From Silene conica (taxonomy: Eukaryota > Streptophyta > Magnoliopsida > Caryophyllales > Caryophyllaceae): 64,000 nt of DNA. The notes below the pieces were generated by a model, which worked only from the letters and a program-made list of their open reading frames with translations, was not told where the DNA came from and ran no database searches. This document shows positions 58,099 through 64,000 of the stretch, piece after piece. The DNA lies in assembly GCA_029255685.2 (NCBI GenBank), contig CM055320.2, positions 47,899,910 through 47,963,909 on the forward strand, given 5' to 3'. Positions within the stretch are counted from its first letter, which is position 1, and each line of letters begins with the position of its first letter. The position numbers were made by a program, and so were the translations under genes.

Positions 58099-58548
58099 AT
58101 GTATGCCATGATATGCACACGTCCAGACGTTGCATATGCATTGAGTATGACAAGTCGATTTCAAGCTCATCCAGGTGAACAACACTGGATGGCCGTTAAA
58201 AACATTCTTAAGGACCTACGGAGGACTAAAGATTGGGGATTGACTTATGGAGGCGACTCAACGCTCTGCGCCACGGGTTACGCAGATGCTAGCTTCCAAA
58301 CGGATCGAGATGACTCGAAATCTCAGTCTGGATTCGTTTTTACTCTTAATGGCGCTGCTGTCAGCTGGGAAAGTTCTAAACAGATTGTTATAGCAGATTC
58401 TACATATGAGTCCGCGTAAAAGGAGATATTTATTGATAAGATAGCTACGGATGACAACATAGCTGATCCTCTCACAAAAGCATTACCACATGATAAGCAT
58501 GAAGGGCACATTCATTCCATGGGAATTAGATGTGTTCCTAAGTTGTAG
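58099..58548 (+). pseudogene. E4 RNase H, internally deleted
   Basis: Connection and RNase H: CTRPDVAYAL-type phrase, GYADASFQTDRDDSKSQSG and ADSTYESA are present, then TAA at 58417-58419. The sequence jumps directly to DKIATDDNIADPLTKALP, the usual C-terminal end of copia pol. The middle of RNase H, normally some tens of residues with catalytic acids, is missing, so a deletion of probably one to two hundred bases has occurred. The final stop is at 58546-58548. Confidence 0.88.
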
Positions 58549-59336
58549 TACTCTTTTATGAATTCATGTAATAATTCATTTTCTCGTGTACTCTATTCAA
58601 CCTCATTGTTATGATATATAATGTTTTGTTTTTCATGTGGAATTGTACGCCAATTTTGAACACCACAAAGTGAACTGAATAACATTACATTGTTTTAGTC
58701 CTTGATTACCCACTTGAGCTGATAACTCAGGTAATCATTTTGTGACGTTGGTTGATGGTGGGTTCAACGAGCCATAAGTCACACGGCTGACTGACCAATC
58801 ACAAAGGCGAGTTATACGGATATCTCGTAGGACACCCCGTGACAATGTTATGGAGTCCTAAATGTTTTATAACATTGGGTGCCAGGTCGTGGATAGGACC
58901 TCCATAGTGTTCCTTAGAGTCGAGTCTTTTGACTTTCAACTGTCTCTTGAGATTAAGGCAGATTTTGGGTAACTTTGGTTTCTTTCCCACGGTCATCGTA
59001 ATAGGGGCCAAGAGGATTTTTTCAGGGTTATTTCATGCTGCGCGATATCGGCAGGATTCGAGTTGAGGAAAATATCCAAACCCTTATCAGGATTTTATCA
59101 TTTCTCAGGGCCACTCGAGGAGTAGTAACTGAAATGCATGGCCATGCTCGAATACAGATTCGTTTTATCAGTTAAGTTACTCTCTAGTCGGGGAAACCAC
59201 TCTTGATACAGATCGCTTGTGAGATACGACCTTTGCGAATGCGGATTTGCAAATTGTCTTACATTGAGTGGGAGAAATTTTAAAAGGATATGAGAATCGG
59301 TTATCGCACCTACACTTGTACGGACAAGTGGGAGTT
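58549..59336 (+). other. E4 non-coding 3' region
   Basis: No gene. Aligns by eye with the 3' regions of E3 and E1 (shared CTCAGGGCCACTCGAGGAG, AAACCACTC, CATTGAGTGGGAGA). It ends with ACGGACAAGTGGGAGT, the first of two polypurine tracts. Confidence 0.65.
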
Positions 59337-59410
59337 TGTTGGAGCTTGTGTCCTCCACATGTAGTGTGATAACGTCATTGCACATACCCTTGTACGGACA
59401 AGTGGGAGAT
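59337..59410 (+). repeat. Abandoned LTR start and second PPT in E4
   Basis: TGTTGGAGCTTGTGTCCTCC looks like a copia LTR start (compare E1, TGTTGGAGGAAGTGTCCTC) but is not the start used by the 5' LTR of E4. After 74 bp the PPT TGTACGGACAAGTGGGAGAT repeats and the real LTR begins at 59411. Confidence 0.65.
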
Positions 59411-60072
59411 TGTTGGGGCTGGTGTCCTTGACAATTAAGTACAATGACTTACTAAATCTCTTAAAGGATCAAAAGGGCATACTTCAGTATTATTATCAGT
59501 TGATCCACGTTTATCAATAACGGTTGGCTTGCTAGATAAGTTTGACGTTATTGTCATACGGATGGCGGTGATCAACTGGTCCCTATACGTCACACCTATA
59601 GGACACGTTTGAGAGATGTGAAGGTATGAAAATACAGTCACATTTATGCCGAATATAAATAAACAGTTAGTCAGAGGTACTGACTATTAAATTAGTCAAT
59701 AAGATGTTGAGATTATTATTTAATACGGATTAAATAATTTTAGCTAACACGGATTACATGATTAATTCGTAAATTAAATATAAACGGTTATATTTAATTA
59801 AATATTGTATTCGCGTATTAATATAAACAGTTATATTAATTTGGGTAATTATATCGTAATTTTATCAGACCATTATTAATACATCAACTGCATTAATATC
59901 TGATAACACGTGTACGATTTATAAATAAAACCCGCGAATAATATTTAGCTAATCGGGTCGAATCACGCAAAGGTATAAGATAAGAGTGGGAAAAGCCCAT
60001 TCTCACCTCAACCCGTTCGGCCGACCCAATCACTACATAAGGAGAGTCCTTCTCCTTTTGTCAGGTTACTGC
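59411..60072 (+). repeat. E4 3' LTR, first 662 bp
   Basis: Matches 51902-52562 with scattered substitutions. Truncated by E5, which inserted after ACTGC. Confidence 0.92.
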
Positions 60073-61627
60073 TGATGCGTGTCTATTTTATGATGTTTTT
60101 CATCTATTTTTACACGCATTTGGTCGCTCATTTACTATGTTTTAGCCTTTATTTCCCACAAATCGTGTACTTTCGTATTTTTATGCACTTTTGCAGATTT
60201 ATGCGGAAAAGAACGATTTAGCACCAAACCCATATCCTCAAGTCTTTTGCATAATTAAGGAACAAATAGAAAGTCAATTGGAGTCAAAGTCAAGTGCCAA
60301 AAGTCCAAACAAGAAGAAATCCGAAGATTTCCATACAGAGGCGGTCGACCGACCAGCTAAACGGGTCGGCCGACCAGGCCTGAACTTTAATAAAGTCCAA
60401 ATCTCAAGGAAGGCCAAAAATAAAAGAAGCCCAGAAAGAAGCGGTCGACCGACCCACATAGTAAGTCGACCGACCTCAGCAGAAGCCCAGACGATTCTTT
60501 TCGGAAATAAAGTAGAATTAGAGCTTTTAGGAAACTCTGAGTTTTATACCCTATATAAACAAATCTTGTGATTAGGGTTAGGTAAGGCTTGATATCTATT
60601 ATCATACTTTAGGATCTTTTATTCAATCTTTTACCATCTAGTTCATCTTTTATCTTATTCAAAGAATTCTCAAGCATTCAATAAAGTTTATTCCGTTCTG
60701 CCTTAATTCCAATTGTGGTAATTACTCTTTAATCTAGCTTTTATTATTGTTCTTATTACCTTTGCATTCAATTAAGATAGAAATCCCAAGCTTTATTGAA
60801 TCTTGCATGCTTAGATTATTTATTATGTTTACCATGTTTAATCCCGTTTTCATAATCGTCTTAACAACCATGAGTAGCTAATCTTCATATGTTAGGATGT
60901 AGGGGATGAATATGCGTAGGTAAATAAAATTCGAAAGACCGACTTGTAGCAGGACCACGGTCGGCCGACTGGAATAGCTGGTCGGTCGACCGAGGTCGTG
61001 GTCGGCCGACTGGAGTAGCTGGTCGGTCGACCACCCGCGTATGTTTTCTTATTTCGTCTTTTCTTGTCAATTATAATATCCCGCAATGAGACCATAAGGA
61101 GACTTGTAGGATGTTAGTAATGACCTACCCAAGATTGAAAGATACGGGAAGGGCATTGGTTTACACCTTAAGACGGATAGGTTACTCAAGGCTGAAAGGT
61201 ATGTGACCTGGGATTTAGGAATCACCCTTATTGTTGACACCCAATAATTGTGAGACCTAGGAACTAATAGCATAGGCCGAAAGGAGCTATTAGGTAGCAT
61301 AGACTTAAAAAGATATGTTACACCCCCTTACGCGACTGCAATACATGTTGACCTTAGGATTTATTTTACCTTAGCTATTTATTACCCAAACATCCTAGCA
61401 TCCCTTTTTATTATATTATATTCTCATCTTTTAATTCTTGTTTTATTTTAATCTTTGCTTTAGATATAGTAATCAACAATCAAACCCCCAAATTTGTTAC
61501 CTTAAAACATTAACATTCAAACAATAAACATTCCCCACCTCCTTGTGGTTCGACCCTGACTTTCACTATCTATTGTTAAAGTTAGGAATTATAAATTTAT
61601 CTTTGGTACCCTCAACGACAGGCATCA
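60073..61627 (+). repeat. E5 5' LTR (1555 bp)
   Basis: TGATGCGTGTC...GACAGGCATCA, homologous to the E2 LTRs in opposite orientation. Palindrome pairs at about 60343/60365 and 60442/60465 and a quartet at about 60959-61032. Confidence 0.92.
60549..60560 (+). promoter_or_regulatory. TATA box in E5 LTR
   Basis: CCCTATATAAAC, at the same LTR place as in E2. Confidence 0.6.
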
Positions 61628-61632
61628 AATTT

Positions 61633-61650
61633 TGGCGCCGTTGCCGGGGA
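61633..61650 (+). other. E5 primer-binding site, tRNA-Asp type
   Basis: TGGCGCCGTTGCCGGGGA, five bases after the LTR. Confidence 0.88.
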
Positions 61651-61750
61651 GGTGACGCCAGTGTTTACTGTTTTTTGTTTTTGTTTCTCTTTGTTTAAGG
61701 AACTTTTTGTTCCTTAAACCTTCTCACTTTTTTCTTGTAGTTTCCATCTT

Positions 61751-64000
61751 ATGCGCAGGTCAGTTCAAGGAGAACTCCTACCACTTGACCTCGAAATTGA
61801 GAGGACTCTTAGAGAAAGAAGAAAGCAACTTCTAGCAAATCAGGAAGGAGGTTCACCATCTTCCTTATTTCAAGAAGACTTATTCGAACAACCATCATTA
61901 CCATCTTCACCAAAAACACCACCTTCACAACCAAATTCACCCATCAATCCACTTTCACCAAAAACACCACCTTTTACCTACTTTCCAGTTTTCCTAAAGA
62001 AGAAGAGGGTATGGCAGAAGAAGCTACTATTGCCAGTCACTCCATGCCTCAGGCAAAGGACCTATACAAAGGGTTCACTTTACCTGCAGGTACTGGGAAG
62101 CCATTCGAGGCCAAGCCCGCCTACATAACTATGGTTGAAAGAAACCAATTTGGAGGCTCGGCCAATGAGGATGCTGCTAAGCATATTGAAATCTTCACAG
62201 ATTACATATGCTCTATAGCACCCCCAGAAGGAGTGACGCAGGACCAGATTAAACAGACCATGTTCATCTTCTCTCTTAGGGATGCTGCGAGAGAGTGGTA
62301 CAGAGATTTAGACCGCACTGCTGCGGGAGTCACAGATTGGAACACCTTAACCTTAGCATTCTACAGGAAATACTATTCTGCATCAAAGACTAATGCTTTA
62401 AGGGCGCAGATTACTAATTTCAAGCAAGGCCCCAATGAAGACTTTAGCGAGGTGTGGGACCGGTTCAAGAGACTTGTTCGATCCATACCACATCACGGAT
62501 TCGAAAAATGGTTTCTTTGCAACCAGTTCTACAATGGCCTCTACGATGATAACAGGGCCTATCTAGATGCTGCAGCTAATGGGAGATTCTAGGATAATTC
62601 AGGAGAGACTAAGGGTCTCAAGTTGATAGAAGATGTTGTTGTGCACCGCGCTGAGCATGGTACTTCTAGAGGAAACCAGAGGAAATCCGAATACAACCTA
62701 TCAGCGATTGAGGCCTTGACAGCCAAGTTGGAAAAATTTGAGGCTGCAGGAAAGCTAGATCTAGGGACTGGAAGCAAGGGAGGAATATACCAAGTAAACG
62801 CCGTTCAGGACGGACCCTTTGCTTGTGAGAGGTGTGGTGGAGAAGGGCATGTGTCAAAATTCTGTACTTCATCTAATGAAACATGCGCCGCTTTTCAACA
62901 CTATCGTGGGAACAATTTCTATGACCCGAATAATAATAATGTCCATCCCAACTTAAGGTGGACAAGCCAGAATGTTCAAAACCCACAACACATGCAACCT
63001 CAGCAAAATTCCACATATTTACCCCCACATAAACAAAATTTCCAAAAACCACCTTTCAACCCTCAACCACCTTCTAATCCACCACCCAACACAGATGCTC
63101 TTATCCAAAATCTTATTGGGTTGGTACAGAAGGAGTCACAGGCTAGAGAGGCAGGGATGAAGATGTTAGAGTCCCAGATTGCTCAAATTGCGAGCAAGAA
63201 TGATACTAGGGCTCCGGGTCAGCTTCCAACCAAACCGGACCAGAAAAAAGAGACTCTAAACATCATCTCCCTGCGAAGTGGAGCTAAGGTGGGGAGCGAG
63301 AAAGAAAAAAAGGCGAGTAGCAGCGAAGGCGGTCGACCGACCACAGATCAGGACCCGAAAGTTTTACCTGAACAGGAAACTGGTCGACCGACCAAAGAAA
63401 CTGGTCGACCGACCACTGAAGCAGAACCCGAAGTTCCCTTTCGTCCAGATTTACCGAATAACTTACGGGATTTTCTTTTCCGGGGTGACAAGACCCCCAG
63501 GTTTTTAAAAAGGGCTGCAAATACTGAATCCTCAGCTGCGCCTTTCCCAGAAAGACTCGTGCCTTCAAAGGATCAGGTATCTTTTGACAAATTTAAGGAT
63601 GTGATTCGTTCATTAAATGTTCAAGTCCCGTTTTTAGAATTAGTTCAACAAGTTCCTTCCTATCTTAAATTTATGAGACAGCTTTTGTCAAGGAAGAGGT
63701 CTCTAGAAAAGGTTGAGTCGGTGGCCCTCACTGAAGAGTCATCTAGCTTTCTATCACATGTCATAGCCCCTTATAAATTGGAAGACCCTGGTAGTTTTTC
63801 TGTCCCCTGTAATATAGGAACCTTCCCAGTTAAGAAGGCTTTGTGCGACTTAGGTGCTACTATAAGTGTCATGCCCCTAAGCGTTGCCTTAAAACTAGGA
63901 ATGACCGAATTTGCAGTGACCAGTATGATAGTCCAGATGGCAGATCGCACATCTATGGAACCTATAGGAGTGTTGGAAAACATCCTTGTCCGTATTGACA
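61751..64000 (+). pseudogene. E5 gag-protease, two breaks, incomplete at window end
   Basis: Starts MRRSVQGELLPLDLE as in E2. A one-base loss in a T run near 61988-61996, relative to E2, shifts the frame; coding continues from before 62011 in the next frame through the Ty3 gag core. A nonsense codon TAG at 62590-62592 interrupts it. After that the frame appears open to 64000: coiled segment, CCHC knuckle (CERCGGEGHVSKFC, about 62827-62868), Pro/Gln/Asn-rich linker and GRPT repeats at 63330-63415. The protease follows with a DLGAT motif (active Asp at about 63849). The E2 copy has a different set of lesions, so the family had intact gag-protease when these two copies were made. Confidence 0.85.

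Larger units (their letters stand above)
51902..60072 (+). mobile_element. E4: Ty1/copia element with full domain set, decayed
   Basis: The 5' LTR (51902-52906) and the first 662 bp of the 3' LTR (59411-60072) flank primer site, leader, gag-pol and a 3' region. E5 interrupts the 3' LTR, and the remainder lies outside the window. It inserted in the minisatellite; the left target copy would be CCTTT (51897-51901). LTR differences are visible (for example near 51961 and 52145), so it is older than E3. Domain order protease-integrase-RT-RNase H marks it as Ty1/copia. Confidence 0.92.
60073..64000 (+). mobile_element. E5: Athila-like gag-protease element, cut by window end
   Basis: 5' LTR 60073-61627, tRNA-Asp primer site, gag and the start of protease, all plus strand. 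Closely related to E2 in LTR, leader and protein, but with different breaks in gag. Inserted in the 3' LTR of E4; the target copy on the left would be ACTGC (60068-60072). Whether it lacks pol like E2 cannot be seen here. Confidence 0.9.

Overview
This window is nuclear DNA from a flowering plant, probably a eudicot. It is built almost entirely from transposable elements nested inside one another, and I find no intact host gene. The plant call rests on LTR retrotransposons with tRNA-Met-type and tRNA-Asp-type primer sites, a chromovirus tail, a CACTA transposon carrying pieces of plant genes, and plant-type repeats.

Layout, left to right. (1) 1-15840, minus strand: element E1, a Ty1/copia element that codes only for gag. 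It is split by E2 (4574-12643, minus strand, target duplication CATGC), an Athila-like Ty3 element that keeps gag and protease but has no reverse transcriptase or integrase. (2) 15841-18254: element A, the last 20 codons of a chromovirus polyprotein plus its 3' LTR. A appears inserted in B (18255-23932, minus strand), a Ty3-type element with 2.2-kb LTRs and no coding region. B in turn lies in C (23933-24642 and 29819 to about 31780, plus strand), a relative of B. (3) 24643-29815: a CACTA transposon inside C (target duplication CTA). It carries exon fragments resembling sulfite oxidase, a bHLH transcription factor and a telomere-repeat-binding (TRP/TRFL) protein. (4) 31403-32159: a very long near-perfect inverted repeat in the LTR of C. 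(5) 32160-44428: tRNA-like modules, GC-centred hairpins and a 22-bp minisatellite. D (33467-41144, target duplication TAGAT), a complete non-coding Ty3-type element of the B/C family, interrupts the minisatellite. A small TIR element between two long TA arrays follows. (6) 44429-51888: E3, a complete gag-only copia element (target duplication GATAC) whose LTRs look identical. (7) 51902 to at least 60072: E4, a copia element with gag, protease, integrase, reverse transcriptase and RNase H, broken by a frameshift, several stops and a deletion. (8) 60073-64000: E5, a second gag-protease Athila-like element, inserted in the 3' LTR of E4 and cut off by the window end.

How the parts may work together (inference): three non-autonomous families sit here, namely gag-only copia (E1, E3), gag-protease Athila-like (E2, E5) and non-coding Ty3-type (B, C, D). 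For two of them a plausible coding relative is in the same window: E4 for the gag-only copia elements, A for the non-coding Ty3 elements. The most unusual signals are a paired GGTCGGTCGACC palindrome shared by the Athila-like elements and the unrelated copia E4, tRNA-like modules around the minisatellite, and a second, abandoned PPT plus LTR-start just inside the true 3' LTR of A, C, D and E4.
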